DNA of 64,000 bases from Bacillus sp. AFS006103 (GTDB lineage Bacteria > Bacillota > Bacilli > Bacillales > Cytobacillaceae): positions 402,084-466,083 of the forward strand of contig NTXX01000011.1 of NCBI GenBank assembly GCA_002559145.1. Direction: 5' to 3'. Under the pieces are notes generated by a model. It was not told the DNA's origin and made no database searches. It saw only the letters and a program-made list of their open reading frames with translations. Positions within the stretch are counted from its first letter, which is position 1; each line of letters begins with the position of its first letter. The position numbers were made by a program, and so were the translations under genes. Of this stretch, positions 10,419-19,861 are shown in pieces.

Positions 10419-11822
10419 ATGAACTTTATTAGTACACGCGGTAATGTAAGTAAAATTGGTTTTATTGATACGGTCTTGATGGGACTCGCAAATGATGGGG
10501 GACTTTTAGTACCTGAGAAAATCCCGCAAATTCCTGCAGAAAAGTTGGATGCAATGTCCAAGTTAACTTATCAGGAATTAGCTTACGAAATCTTTTCCTA
10601 TTATGTTGATGGTGAAATTCCTGAAGATGAGTTAAAGGCATTAATTGAGAAAAGCTATGCAACGTTTCGCCACCCAGAGGTCACACCTATTCAAAAACTG
10701 AAGGATAACATGTATGTGCTTGAACTGTTTCATGGTCCGACTTTTGCTTTTAAAGATATTGCTCTGCAATTCTTAGGAAATTTATATTCTTATGTATCCA
10801 AAAAGACAGGTGAATCGGTTCATATTCTCGGCGCCACTTCAGGGGATACAGGTGCCTCAGCGATTGAGGGCGTCAAAGGAAAAGAAGGCATTCGTATTTG
10901 TATTTTGCATCCCCATGGCAAAGTAAGTAAGGTGCAAGAATTACAAATGACCACGGTTGATGACAAAAGTGTATTGAATTTAGCAATCAAAGGGACGTTT
11001 GATGATGGTCAAAGAATCATCAAAGAATTGTTCGCAGATGTAGAGTTCAAAAATAAATACCATTTACGTGCGATTAATTCCATTAACTTTGTTCGGATTA
11101 TGGCGCAAACGGTTTATTATTTTTATGCGTATTTCCAATTGAAAAAAGAGATGGATTTAAAGAATGTTAACTTTAGTGTGCCTACTGGAAATTTTGGAGA
11201 TATTTTCGCGGGTTACCTAGCCAAAAAAATGGGTCTGCCGGTAGGTAAACTCATTGTAGCAACAAACGAAAACAATATTTTAGAAGGTTTTATCCGTGAT
11301 GGTGTATACGAGCCTGGTGAGTTCCAGAGCACCTTTAGCCCTTCGATGGATATCCAAGTTGCTAGCAACTTTGAGCGGTATCTTTATTATTTGCTTGGAG
11401 AAGATTCAAATGAAGTATCCTTGTTCATGGAGAAATTCAAGGCTGAAGGAAAAATTGTCGTGAATGCTGAGCAGCTCCACCAGGTAAAAGAGGATTTTGC
11501 GGCACATGGTGTGGAAGGGGAAGAATGCTTACAAACCATCAGTACGTACTATGCTGAAACGAGGTATTTGTTAGACCCGCACACGGCTTGTGGAGTTGCT
11601 GCCTACGATAAGTGTAATCAACCGAATGAGGTTTGTGTCACACTTGCGACTGCTCACCCGGCAAAATTTAATGAATCCATCGAACGTTGTAATATCGAGC
11701 AGAAATTCCCTGAGCAAATAAGTCAATTGTTTAATAAACCACAGCATCTAGAAGTGGTTGAGGCTGAAAAAGATGAAATTGTTCAGAATTTAGAAAAGCT
11801 GTTTAGTTTTTCTTCGAAATAA
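10419..11822 (+). CDS. thrC: Threonine synthase, long (type 2) form
   Basis: 467 residues. It converts O-phosphohomoserine to threonine with PLP (EC 4.2.3.1). The N-terminal MNFISTRGNVSKIGF start, the GPTFAFKDIALQF segment carrying the PLP lysine (near residue 110), GATSGDTGASA phosphate loop, and SVPTGNFGDIFAGY are typical of the long threonine synthase of E. coli and yeast, not the ~350-residue B. subtilis ThrC. A CTGGAGG site precedes the ATG. hom and thrB are not adjacent, so this is a free-standing, possibly additional, enzyme. The 244-bp upstream region shows no T-box. Confidence 0.95.
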   Translation: MNFISTRGNVSKIGFIDTVLMGLANDGGLLVPEKIPQIPAEKLDAMSKLTYQELAYEIFSYYVDGEIPEDELKALIEKSYATFRHPEVTPIQKLKDNMYVLELFHGPTFAFKDIALQFLGNLYSYVSKKTGESVHILGATSGDTGASAIEGVKGKEGIRICILHPHGKVSKVQELQMTTVDDKSVLNLAIKGTFDDGQRIIKELFADVEFKNKYHLRAINSINFVRIMAQTVYYFYAYFQLKKEMDLKNVNFSVPTGNFGDIFAGYLAKKMGLPVGKLIVATNENNILEGFIRDGVYEPGEFQSTFSPSMDIQVASNFERYLYYLLGEDSNEVSLFMEKFKAEGKIVVNAEQLHQVKEDFAAHGVEGEECLQTISTYYAETRYLLDPHTACGVAAYDKCNQPNEVCVTLATAHPAKFNESIERCNIEQKFPEQISQLFNKPQHLEVVEAEKDEIVQNLEKLFSFSSK

Positions 11823-11849
11823 AACAGAAAATTAGATTCATGATAGGTA

Positions 11850-11894
11850 GAGCCTCTTTTGCTATATTGGTAACCCAATAAGTAAAAGAGGCTC
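11850..11894 (+). terminator. Hairpin after thrC, probable terminator
   Basis: GAGCCTCTTTT (11850-11860) pairs with AAAAGAGGCTC (11884-11894) over a 23-nt loop; the following ATTTGT gives a weak T-tail. Confidence 0.6.
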
Positions 11895-12055
11895 ATTTGT
11901 CGTTGAAAAGGACCAGTAAATACGTGGAACAATTGTCAAAACGGGGAGTGTAAAGGTCCTTGAATTTCTCATTAGGATGCCTATAAGCCATAATTAAAGG
12001 GAAGACTGATATACTAAAGATGATAAGAAAATTATTTCTATGGAGGGCATGGATC

Positions 12056-12670
12056 ATGCAAGCATTCCCAAAAAATATTGTCCCATTACCCCAGGATTTT
12101 TATGATCAGCCCACGCTTGAACTGGCAAATGCTTTGCTCGGTTGCCTTCTTGTCAAAGAAACAAATGAGGGGATCACTGCGGGTTATATTGTCGAAACAG
12201 AGGCTTATATCGGTCCTAATGACAAAGCTGCTCACAGCTTTAATAACAGGAGGACTGCAAGAACAGAGGTGATGTTCCACCGTTCAGGGCTTGCCTATAC
12301 ATACCGAATGCATACACATTGCCTTTTTAATGTGGTTAGCGGTGGGGAAGGAAGTCCCGAAGCTGTTTTGATTCGGGCCTTGGAACCACAGTACGGGATT
12401 GAGGTAATGAAAATCAGAAGGGGCATGGAAAAAAACATCGGGCTAACAGATGGTCCTGGCAAATTGACCAAATCATTAGGCATTACGATGGAGGACTACG
12501 GCAGACCACTTTCGAACCCACCTCTATATATTGCTAATGGCTATAGTCCGGAAAGTAAATCAGTAGGAAAAAGGATTGGAATTGAGAATTCTGGTGAAGC
12601 ACGGGATTATCCATGGCGTTTCTGGGTTACTAATAATAAGTATGTTTCAAGGCATCAAAAGTCTGAATAA
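12056..12670 (+). CDS. mpg: 3-methyladenine DNA glycosylase (AAG/MPG family)
   Basis: 204 residues from the ATG at 12056, which follows GGAGGG by 8 nt; the longer frame from 12020 has no ribosome site. The AAG family excises alkylated and deaminated purines (EC 3.2.2.21). Visible signatures are LELANALLGCLLV, the catalytic-glutamate segment IVETEAYIGPNDKAAHSFNNR, the YRMHTHCLFNVVSG strand and the GPGKLTKSLGI substrate loop. The length fits the B. subtilis homologue. A gap of only 37 bp to the next gene suggests read-through. Confidence 0.92.
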   Translation: MQAFPKNIVPLPQDFYDQPTLELANALLGCLLVKETNEGITAGYIVETEAYIGPNDKAAHSFNNRRTARTEVMFHRSGLAYTYRMHTHCLFNVVSGGEGSPEAVLIRALEPQYGIEVMKIRRGMEKNIGLTDGPGKLTKSLGITMEDYGRPLSNPPLYIANGYSPESKSVGKRIGIENSGEARDYPWRFWVTNNKYVSRHQKSE

Positions 12671-12707
12671 ATCAATATTTTTAAACGGAGAAGAGGAGAA
12701 ATTTAAA

Positions 12708-13490
12708 ATGAGTCAATATCAGGAAATTGCCAAATACCTTGTTTCAGCGGAGGAGGAGCGGCGTGAAGTTCCCAAGGTAACAGTGAACATAAAGCCCGAT
12801 TTATCGGTGGAGGAAGCGTATCTTGTTCAACAAGAAATTGTAAACCGCAAATTAAGTGAAGGAAGAAGGATCGTTGGTCCAAAGATGGGGTTAACGAGCT
12901 TTGCGAAAATGAAACAAATGGGCATTGAAGAGCCAATCTATGGATATGTGTTTGATTATATGTTGATAGAAAATGGAGGAAAAATCCGTCTAAGTGATTT
13001 GATCCATCCCAAAGTGGAGGCAGAGATTGCCTTTGTAATAGGAGAAGATATTGAAGGCCCAGGTATAACAGGTGCTCAGGTTCTCGCCAAAACGGAGTAT
13101 GTCCTTCCGGCGTTGGAAATTATCGATAGTCGTTTTGAAAACTTCCAATTTACTTTACCGGATGTGATTGCTGATAATGCCTCGACATCACGTGTTGTGT
13201 TAGGAACCTCTTTAACAAAACCGGATCAATTTGAACTTGATCTTGTCGGAGCAACGCTTACTATTAATGGCGAAATCAAGGAATTAGGTGCAGGGGCGGC
13301 TGTCCTTGGCCACCCAGCCCACTCTGTGGCAATGCTGGCCAATATGCTGGCAAGAAAGGGTGAGAAGGTTCGCAAAGGTGACGTGATTTTAACTGGCGGA
13401 ATAACAGCTGCTGTTAAATTGAACCTCGGTGATGTTGTAAGCGGAAAATTAGATGGGTTTGGAGAAGTATCTTTTACCGTAACGGATTAA
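12708..13490 (+). CDS. 4-oxalocrotonate decarboxylase / 2-keto-4-pentenoate hydratase family
   Basis: 260 residues from the ATG at 12708 (GAGAAGAGGAGA upstream). The MhpD/DmpE/DmpH fold family acts on 2-hydroxymuconate-derived intermediates of meta-cleavage pathways in a metal-dependent way. The VGPKMGLTSFAKMKQMGIEEPIYGYV segment, metal-site E-x-E in KVEAEIAFVIG, and the LGHPAHSVAMLANMLA and DVILTGGITAAV blocks are present. The tautomerase directly downstream makes a decarboxylase (DmpH-like) reading likelier than a hydratase, because 4-oxalocrotonate tautomerase feeds that step. No dioxygenase or semialdehyde dehydrogenase is near. Confidence 0.85.
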   Translation: MSQYQEIAKYLVSAEEERREVPKVTVNIKPDLSVEEAYLVQQEIVNRKLSEGRRIVGPKMGLTSFAKMKQMGIEEPIYGYVFDYMLIENGGKIRLSDLIHPKVEAEIAFVIGEDIEGPGITGAQVLAKTEYVLPALEIIDSRFENFQFTLPDVIADNASTSRVVLGTSLTKPDQFELDLVGATLTINGEIKELGAGAAVLGHPAHSVAMLANMLARKGEKVRKGDVILTGGITAAVKLNLGDVVSGKLDGFGEVSFTVTD

Positions 13491-13514
13491 ATTGTAAAGA
13501 GAGCAGGGATTTTA

Positions 13515-13697
13515 ATGCCAATTATTCATGCGCAAATGATGGAAGGTCGACCTAAAGAAAAAGTGGCTGAATTAATTCGCAATGTCACAAATACCGTATC
13601 CGAAACATTGGAATCTCCGAAGGAGAATATAAGAGTCCTTGTAACCGAGATTCCTAAAACACATTGGGGAAAAGCTGGGGAGCCGGTTGAAAAATAA
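13515..13697 (+). CDS. 4-oxalocrotonate tautomerase family, 60 residues
   Basis: The protein begins MPIIHAQMMEGR, so removal of Met exposes Pro1, the catalytic base of the 4-OT family; the RPKEKVAELIRNVT helix and the RVLVTEIPKTHWGKAG end with the family's Arg/Trp region are present. Length matches XylH/DmpI monomers. It isomerises 2-hydroxymuconate to 4-oxalocrotonate in meta-cleavage pathways. It lies 24 bp after the decarboxylase-type gene and is presumably cotranscribed. Confidence 0.88.
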   Translation: MPIIHAQMMEGRPKEKVAELIRNVTNTVSETLESPKENIRVLVTEIPKTHWGKAGEPVEK

Positions 13698-13744
13698 GAA
13701 AATGACTAAGCATTTTGGGTTCTAAGTGGATCCAAAGAAGCAAT

Positions 13745-13759
13745 CCGTTTTGGTATAAT
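13745..13759 (+). promoter_or_regulatory. Extended -10 promoter before glgD
   Basis: TGG-TATAAT (TGn extended -10; TATAAT at 13754-13759). A good -35 is not visible, as usual for extended -10 promoters. Confidence 0.5.
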
Positions 13760-13869
13760 GAATACAAATAAAGGATGGATTCATTATTTATCGTCGTCCT
13801 ACGAAAGAGGTGTTATTCTGTTTGCGAGTCCAGACTAGTTAAAAATACACAGAAAAGGAAGGGAGATCT

Positions 13870-14886
13870 ATGCCGTGTTCCATGCTAGGAATTATTAATG
13901 CATCGAATGAGTTTGACACATTTAAAAATTTAACAGCTCATCGTTCTTTGGCATCGCTGCCGTTTGCCGGACGATATCGATTAATTGATTTTATGTTATC
14001 AAATATGGTGAATTCGGAAATTACGAATGTGGCAATCTTCACGGGTCAAGAAATTAGGTCGCTTATGGATCATTTGGGGTCGGGCAAGCAATGGGATTTA
14101 GACAGAAAGCGTGATGGGTTGTTTGTTTTTTCCCCTGAGGGCACATCAAGAACCGAGCGGTTTGGTTCCTTTGCCCATTTTGCAAAAAATAAAACTTATT
14201 TCTTACGAAGTAAGCAAAAATACGTAGTAATTACAAATTGCAATACAATTGGACTCATTGATTTCTGTAAAGTTTTAGATCAACATATTGAAACAGAAGC
14301 GGATATTACCGAGGTTTTTCATGATGGACAATCACTAAAAACATACATACTAGAAAAAAAATTATTGCTCTCGCTTTTTGAACAGTATAAGAATCAAGGA
14401 TTCTACAGTATTTTAGATGTAGTGCACGATAAACGCCATCAATTTAAAATTAATAGGTATGAATGGAAAGGCTATATTGCCATAATCGACTCTCTCCAAA
14501 GTTACTATCAAACTAGCTTAGAACTACTTCAACCAGCAATATGGCATCAGGTCTTTACAAAGAATGAGCCTATCCTTACGAAGGTAAAGGATGAGCCGCC
14601 GACCCAATATAAAAAGGATGCTAAGGTTGCAAATTCGATGATCGCGAATGGATGTACCATTGAAGGGGAAGTGGAGAATAGCATCCTTTTTCGTTCGGTC
14701 AAAGTCGGAAAAGGCACCGTCATCCGTAACTCTATTATTATGCAGAAGTGTCAAATTGGAGAAAACTGTGTACTCGATGGAGTCATTGTCGATAAGGATG
14801 TCAAATTTGAAAAGGGTATTCAATTGACCGGAACAGCACAAACACCTTATATTGTAGAAAAAGGTACTGTACAAAAGGGGCGTTGA
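13870..14886 (+). CDS. glgD: GlgD, glucose-1-phosphate adenylyltransferase regulatory subunit
   Basis: 338 residues. It starts [19 protein letters not shown] and contains [20 protein letters not shown], the nucleotidyltransferase core region, then a left-handed-beta-helix-like end ([23 protein letters not shown]). GlgD pairs with catalytic GlgC to make ADP-glucose for glycogen; it lacks the GxG-x(11)-K catalytic loop of GlgC, which is also not seen here. It is followed after 7 nt by glgA. In B. subtilis the order is glgB-C-D-A-P; neither glgB nor glgC precedes it here. Confidence 0.9.
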   Translation: MPCSMLGIINASNEFDTFKNLTAHRSLASLPFAGRYRLIDFMLSNMVNSEITNVAIFTGQEIRSLMDHLGSGKQWDLDRKRDGLFVFSPEGTSRTERFGSFAHFAKNKTYFLRSKQKYVVITNCNTIGLIDFCKVLDQHIETEADITEVFHDGQSLKTYILEKKLLLSLFEQYKNQGFYSILDVVHDKRHQFKINRYEWKGYIAIIDSLQSYYQTSLELLQPAIWHQVFTKNEPILTKVKDEPPTQYKKDAKVANSMIANGCTIEGEVENSILFRSVKVGKGTVIRNSIIMQKCQIGENCVLDGVIVDKDVKFEKGIQLTGTAQTPYIVEKGTVQKGR

Positions 14887-14893
14887 TGAAAAG

Positions 14894-16339
14894 GTGAAAG
14901 TGTTATTTGCAGTATCCGAGTGTGTCCCGTTTGTTAAAACAGGAGGACTTGCAGACGTAGCGGGAGCGCTTCCTAAAGCGTTAAAAAAGTTAGGTACAGA
15001 AGTCCGAGTGATCCTGCCCAATTATAGTTTAATTCCTGAAAAACTTAAATCATCGTTTCAATTTCTAAAAGCGATCAAGGTGCAGGTAGGATTTCGAAGT
15101 CAATATTGCGGTATCCTTACAGCAGAGCATGAGGGGATTACCTATTATCTCATTGATAACGAATATTACTTTTTTCGTGATTCATTATACGGTCATAATG
15201 ATGATGGAGAACGTTTTTCCTTTTTCTCCAAAGCCATACTAGAGTGTCTGCCTCATTTGGATTTCATCCCTGATGTGATTCATTGTCATGACTGGCATAC
15301 GGGCATGGTGAATTTTTTATTAGACGCTCATTATCGTGATCATCCAATTTATCAGGAAATTAGAACTGTTTTTACCATTCATAATTTACAATTTCAAGGT
15401 ATTTTCCCCTATGCTGTCATGAACGAACTGTTGGGATTAGACCATCAATATTATAACGTGGAACAGCTGGAATTTTACGGAAATGTCAACTTTATGAAGG
15501 GTGGAATTGTTGCATCTGAGATAGTTACCACGGTCAGCCCAACATATAAAGAGGAAATTCAAAATCCATTTTTTGGTGAAAGGCTTGATGGGTTCTTACG
15601 AAAGCATAGCCATAAGCTAGTCGGCATTGTCAATGGAATTGACGACACTTCATATAACCCTAAAACAGACCGTGAAATCGCATTTTCATATGATATCGAT
15701 TCGTTAGAGGGGAAAATTGAAAATAAACAAGTTTTGCAGCAATATTTTGGCCTGCCAGAAAAAGAAAGCACTCCAATCATTGCTATGGTGACACGTTTAA
15801 CAGCGCAAAAAGGCTTAGACTTACTTCTCCATGTATTTCAAAATTTGATTCAGGAGGATATCCAATTCATTGTTCTTGGGTCTGGAGATCCTAAATATGA
15901 AAACTTCTTTAATCAAATGGAACAGGAATATCCAGATAAGGTAAGGGTATACGTAGGCTTTAATGAGGCATTAGCTCATCAAATATATGCCGGGGCCGAT
16001 TTGTTTTTAATGCCTTCTCAGTTTGAGCCCTGTGGATTAGGGCAGCTTATTGCCTTGCAATACGGAACGATACCGATTGTTAGAGAAACAGGCGGATTGA
16101 ATGATACTGTTCAATCCTACAATGAATCTACTGGCTATGGGAGCGGGTTCACTTTTAAGAACTTCAACGCTCATGATATGCTCCATAGTATGAGAAGAGC
16201 CCTTCATTTTTATCATCAAAAGGAAACTTGGAATCATTTAATTCAAAATGTGATGAGTCAAGATTATAGTTGGTTACAATCTGCTAAGAAATACAATGAA
16301 ATTTATGAAAAGCTCGTGGTTCACTCAGCAATGGAGTGA
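14894..16339 (+). CDS. glgA: Glycogen synthase (GT5)
   Basis: 481 residues from a GTG start 7 nt after glgD. ADP-glucose-dependent glycogen synthase (EC 2.4.1.21) in GT-B fold: the N-terminal [16 protein letters not shown] motif that binds ADP-glucose, HCHDWHTG near residue 130, and the C-terminal [33 protein letters not shown] and [10 protein letters not shown] motifs are all intact. It is presumably translated by coupling with glgD. glgP, which follows glgA in B. subtilis, is absent. Confidence 0.95.
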   Translation: MKVLFAVSECVPFVKTGGLADVAGALPKALKKLGTEVRVILPNYSLIPEKLKSSFQFLKAIKVQVGFRSQYCGILTAEHEGITYYLIDNEYYFFRDSLYGHNDDGERFSFFSKAILECLPHLDFIPDVIHCHDWHTGMVNFLLDAHYRDHPIYQEIRTVFTIHNLQFQGIFPYAVMNELLGLDHQYYNVEQLEFYGNVNFMKGGIVASEIVTTVSPTYKEEIQNPFFGERLDGFLRKHSHKLVGIVNGIDDTSYNPKTDREIAFSYDIDSLEGKIENKQVLQQYFGLPEKESTPIIAMVTRLTAQKGLDLLLHVFQNLIQEDIQFIVLGSGDPKYENFFNQMEQEYPDKVRVYVGFNEALAHQIYAGADLFLMPSQFEPCGLGQLIALQYGTIPIVRETGGLNDTVQSYNESTGYGSGFTFKNFNAHDMLHSMRRALHFYHQKETWNHLIQNVMSQDYSWLQSAKKYNEIYEKLVVHSAME

Positions 16340-16650
16340 AGGAAACTGATATTATTTATACACTGGTTTAGTGGGTACCAAAAGGATTGGGAAAATCATG
16401 AATTTCTCTAAATACATCGAATCGGTAACTATATGGAAGGATTTGGCTAGAATTATTAGAATGTCAGTGATATATTCTTGAATTGGAATGTCATCCCTTT
16501 ATATGTGAAAATACACCGTTTTTTCGACTTTGTGCTGCCTGCAATTCAATGTTAACATGAAAACTAAGTTAACTAACAATTCGCCATGTGAAACAAAACT
16601 GAAAGGAATGATTTGTTATTAATCATTTACAATTAAGTTATACGAGCGAA
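16340..16650. other. Intergenic stretch, no gene seen
   Basis: About 310 bp between glgA and the small ORF. I see no ORF with a ribosome site, no U-tailed hairpin and no tRNA-like fold. A GAAAGGAATG ribosome-site-like string at 16601 lies near the small ORF, but no in-frame ATG follows at normal spacing. Confidence 0.5.
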
Positions 16651-16821
16651 ATGGAAAAAGCTTTGCATAGTGCTCATGGTATAGGTTATGAAGTCTATAG
16701 CAGAAACCATACAGTGAGAATGAGAGTCGAAAAACAGCGTAAAATGGATTATATTAAGTGTAGGAGATTGGTAGCAGATTTAGACCGACTTGTTCATTAT
16801 AATAACCGTTTAAAAATATGA
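16651..16821 (+). CDS. Possible small protein, 56 residues
   Basis: Open frame from the ATG at 16651, ending TGA two bases before a strong terminator. The product is basic (many Arg/Lys) with RNHTVRMRVEKQRK in the middle and a helical C-terminus ending HYNNRLKI; I do not recognise it. In-frame codons continue upstream to a TGA at 16609, and the only ribosome-like site (GAAAGGA, 16601-16607) would fit a start in 16612-16620, where only an ATT is available. So the true start is unclear, or the 5' end is damaged. Confidence 0.4.
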   Translation: MEKALHSAHGIGYEVYSRNHTVRMRVEKQRKMDYIKCRRLVADLDRLVHYNNRLKI

Positions 16822-16823
16822 AT

Positions 16824-16865
16824 AAAAAGGGAAACCAATGTGAATGAACACTGGTTTCCCTTTTT
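16824..16865 (+). terminator. Strong terminator after small ORF
   Basis: AAAAAGGGAAACCA (16824-16837) pairs with TGGTTTCCCTTTTT (16852-16865), followed by more T. Confidence 0.85.
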
Positions 16866-16970
16866 TCTGTCAACTAAAAGCAAAGATTATTTCGGTATTA
16901 AGAAAGTACATTCACGTTCAAAGAGGATGTGTTTTTTTTACTACTTTTTTAACTTGTAAATAGGTTAATC

Positions 16971-17003
16971 TTAACTAGACAACAAAATTTTGGTTAAGTA
17001 GAC
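16971..17003. promoter_or_regulatory. Direct/inverted repeat upstream of orphan ftsZ
   Basis: TTAACTAGAC (16971-16980) recurs as TTAAGTAGAC (16994-17003), 23 bp apart, and CTTAAC/GTTAAG within them form a dyad. They lie about 125 bp before ftsZ. Possible operator; no regulator is suggested. Confidence 0.3.
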
Positions 17004-17125
17004 TACAACTAATGCGTAATATCCGCTTTTATTTTCTTAACAAGATAATAGGTTTAGTTTGAGATACTTAGAAAGTAAAAGAAAAAATATACTGCCACCT
17101 AATCTATTATAGAGGAGGAATCAAC

Positions 17126-18274
17126 ATGTTAGAATTTAATACAAATTTGGACCAACTCGCCAGGATCAAAGTTATCGGTGTTGGCGGCGGGGGAAACAAC
17201 GCCGTGAATCGTATGATCGATGAAGGCGTTGAGGGAGTAGAATTTATTACGGTTAATACAGATGTACAAGCGCTTAATCAATCAAAAGCATCTGTCACGA
17301 TGCAGATTGGTACAGCATTGACAAGAGGTTTGGGAGCAGGGGCAAATCCGGAAATAGGTAGAAGGGCTGTAGAAGAAAGCAAACAGCAAATAAAAGAAGT
17401 ATTAGCAGGCGCAGACATGGTTTTCGTTACAGCCGGTATGGGGGGTGGAACAGGCACAGGTGCAGCGCCAGCCATAGCTGAAATCGCCCGTAATCTTGGT
17501 GCCCTGACCATTGGGGTTGTGACACGTCCGTTTAAATTTGAAGGCAAGAAGCGCGCTTCCAATGCAGAAAGTGGAATTAACGAAATGAGGGAAGCGGTGG
17601 ATACTTTAATAATTATTCCAAACGATCGCTTATTGGAGATTGTTGATAAAAAAACACCCATGATCGAAGCGTTTCGTGAAGCCGATAATGTACTACGCCA
17701 GGGAGTGCAAGGGATCTCAGATTTAATTGCTGTACCAGGGTTAATCAACCTTGATTTTGCAGACGTAAAAACGGTCATGTCCCATAAAGGAACAGCATTA
17801 ATGGGAATTGGTATTGCTAAAGGTAAAGATCGTGCAGTAGAGGCTGCAGAGAAAGCTTTAAACAGTCCGTTACTGGAAACGTCCATCAATGGAGCTCATG
17901 GTGTGATTATGAACATAACTGGCGGGAATAATTTAAGTCTTTTTGAAGTACAGGAGGCAGCCGATATAGTTGCTTCTGCATCTCACGAGGAATTAAATAT
18001 GATTTTTGGTTCGGTCATTAATGAAAATTTAGTAGATGAAATTATTGTAACAGTCATTGCCACCGGGTTTATTGAGAAAGAGGAAAAATTATTCCAACCG
18101 GCTTCCCACCCTCCAATGGAAGAAATGTCTAATCCATTTCAAAGGGAACCACGTAGGCAACGTGATTCAATACATCGAGGTGACCCAGTTCAAGACTATG
18201 ACAAAAAATCGGAACATCAAGAAGAATCTTTGGATATTCCGGCGTTTTTGCGCAATCGAAAAAGACGATTTTGA
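17126..18274 (+). CDS. ftsZ: FtsZ, outside the division gene cluster
   Basis: 382 residues, normal FtsZ length. Tubulin-like GTPase that assembles the cytokinetic ring. All GTP-binding and hydrolysis elements are intact: [13 protein letters not shown], the tubulin signature [10 protein letters not shown] (near residue 105), and the T7 loop [11 protein letters not shown] with its catalytic Asp. The C-terminal tail ends [13 protein letters not shown], the conserved peptide that binds FtsA, SepF and EzrA. An AGAGGAGG site precedes the ATG. The neighbours are a small ORF and a DUF2935 gene, not ftsA or spoIIGA, so this is likely a second copy. It differs from B. subtilis FtsZ as recalled mainly at 145-160 ([14 protein letters not shown]) and in the linker. 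Confidence 0.93.
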   Translation: MLEFNTNLDQLARIKVIGVGGGGNNAVNRMIDEGVEGVEFITVNTDVQALNQSKASVTMQIGTALTRGLGAGANPEIGRRAVEESKQQIKEVLAGADMVFVTAGMGGGTGTGAAPAIAEIARNLGALTIGVVTRPFKFEGKKRASNAESGINEMREAVDTLIIIPNDRLLEIVDKKTPMIEAFREADNVLRQGVQGISDLIAVPGLINLDFADVKTVMSHKGTALMGIGIAKGKDRAVEAAEKALNSPLLETSINGAHGVIMNITGGNNLSLFEVQEAADIVASASHEELNMIFGSVINENLVDEIIVTVIATGFIEKEEKLFQPASHPPMEEMSNPFQREPRRQRDSIHRGDPVQDYDKKSEHQEESLDIPAFLRNRKRRF

Positions 18275-18371
18275 TAACGGGAGGAAATCAATTTTTCTAC
18301 TTTGTTCATAAGAGGTTAATAAGAAGAATAAAATCAAAATAGTGTCAACTTCTAAAGTGGGAGGAATAAAC

Positions 18372-19169
18372 ATGGATAATCTCCTTGAAAGAACAGCAAG
18401 ATTCGAACATCGATTTTGGCTTCAAATATTAGGTGATCATTCGAGGTTTATTAATGAAGCTCTTGCACCTGTTCAAACTGAGGAAATTGAAAAGGCATCC
18501 TCTTTTATTCAAGTATTTGACATCCTTCTAGAGCGTGCAAATTCCCCCTTAGATTTAATACCATTTAGCATTGAAGCCGAATCCGAGGTTATAAAATTAC
18601 GGGAATTTAAATTAGAACTATTAAGGAAACATTTGATTGGAAATATCAAAATTCACCTTTCCCCCACCTTTTTCAACCATATGGTAAATGAATTAGAGGA
18701 ATACTTAAGAATTCTACAACACTTAAAGGCTGGGCAAGTTCCTCCTGTATACCATGAACTCCACCATCATCTTTTATGGTTATTAGATGCGGCGGGGCAT
18801 TCAGAAGCGATTTCAACTAATTTAGATGGAGTCGAAATGAAGCTCAGGGAGAAAAGTAATTTATATAAGAAGAATTTTGAAGACTTTTACCTGAAAGCAG
18901 TCGAACTAGCAGGGTATTTAAGAACGAATTTAACTTCGTTCCCTGCTTTGGAAAGAATGAATGTAGAAAGCCAATTAGAAATAAAGTTATTCCAAAATTT
19001 CCTTCAGGAAATTGAAGAACTTAGACTAAGTAAGCAAGCATTAGGGACATTCGCCCCCCTTATGGCCGATCATATGTACCGAGAAGAATGCTACTATCTT
19101 ATGAAGCTGGCAGAATCAGCAAATCTTGATTCACCCAATTGTGATCCGACTAAACCTCGGCTTACCTAG
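18372..19169 (+). CDS. DUF2935 protein
   Basis: 265 residues from the ATG at 18372, preceded by GGGAGGAA; the ten codons upstream in frame have no ribosome site. All-helical protein with EHRFWLQILGDHSRFI near residue 10, YHELHHHLLWLLDAAGHSEAI near 140, and a late HMYREECYYLMKL; these His/Glu-bearing helices are typical of DUF2935, a family with a four-helix-bundle, possibly metal-binding, fold in bacilli and clostridia. The function is unknown. It lies 97 bp after ftsZ without a visible terminator between them, so cotranscription is possible. It ends with its own terminator. Confidence 0.8.
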   Translation: MDNLLERTARFEHRFWLQILGDHSRFINEALAPVQTEEIEKASSFIQVFDILLERANSPLDLIPFSIEAESEVIKLREFKLELLRKHLIGNIKIHLSPTFFNHMVNELEEYLRILQHLKAGQVPPVYHELHHHLLWLLDAAGHSEAISTNLDGVEMKLREKSNLYKKNFEDFYLKAVELAGYLRTNLTSFPALERMNVESQLEIKLFQNFLQEIEELRLSKQALGTFAPLMADHMYREECYYLMKLAESANLDSPNCDPTKPRLT

Positions 19170-19213
19170 TGAGATAACAAATTTGGAATAGATGATACTG
19201 CATAGGTGAAGTA

Positions 19214-19244
19214 GGATAGTTTAACTGAAACTATCCCTCTTTTT
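19214..19244 (+). terminator. Terminator after DUF2935 gene
   Basis: Perfect 9-bp stem GGATAGTTT / AAACTATCC, 5-nt loop, then CTCTTTTT. Confidence 0.85.
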
Positions 19245-19331
19245 ATTGCATAATAATCTTTCTTATATTTCACGAACATTGGACAAGGTTTTTTTCATAT
19301 TCTATTGTATCAATACATGAGGGTGTTCATT

Positions 19332-19592
19332 ATGGGAATTAATAGAGAAAGACGAACTCAACCGCAACCGATGATTGGTCAAGCTTGGACTGGAAGACAT
19401 GTGATCTTGCTTCAATGTACAAACAATAATCAATTCATTAATCTTTATAAAAGTCTCCATGCTCCGATTGAACCACCACGTCAAAATTGCGCAGAAACCT
19501 TGTCTCAATTATTAAGTATCGGTTATCGCATTATGGCGATTACTCCCATTTCAGCCAATCATATTCAATATTTTTTGGTACTGGGTGATTAG
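19332..19592 (+). CDS. Hypothetical small protein, 86 residues
   Basis: Start at the ATG at 19332 (GAGGG 8 nt upstream). The product has a polar N-terminus (NRERRTQPQP), a central strand-like HVILLQCTNNNQFINLY, then SLHAPIEPP and ETLSQLLSIGYRIMAITPISANHIQYFLVLG. It looks like a small alpha/beta protein without signal or membrane segment. I do not recognise it. A terminator follows directly, and the gene is probably monocistronic. Confidence 0.65.
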   Translation: MGINRERRTQPQPMIGQAWTGRHVILLQCTNNNQFINLYKSLHAPIEPPRQNCAETLSQLLSIGYRIMAITPISANHIQYFLVLGD

Positions 19593-19618
19593 GGATTTTG
19601 AATTTATGAATACGATGA

Positions 19619-19656
19619 AAATGAACCGAATTCAATGCAGCGGGTTCATTTTTTTT
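19619..19656 (+). terminator. Terminator after 86-residue gene
   Basis: AATGAACCG pairs with CGGGTTCATT (one bulge), followed by eight T. Confidence 0.8.
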
Positions 19657-19861
19657 GCCATGAAAATTGATTTATGTATTGACAAGGTGATTGAATACTA
19701 TTAAAATTAGAAATTATTTAACAATAATAAGTTTTTGAGATTAGAATGCAGAAGTAAATAGCTTTTTTTGATGGAGATTGAACTATTCGTTCCTCCATAA
19801 AAAGCCCAATTAAATACTAAGCAAGCTATGATTGCTATGGGTCAAACTATAGCAGGAGCAG

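Noticed and set aside
17278..17889. 203-codon minus-strand frame
   Set aside because: Antisense shadow of ftsZ; the plus-strand protein is conserved and intact.
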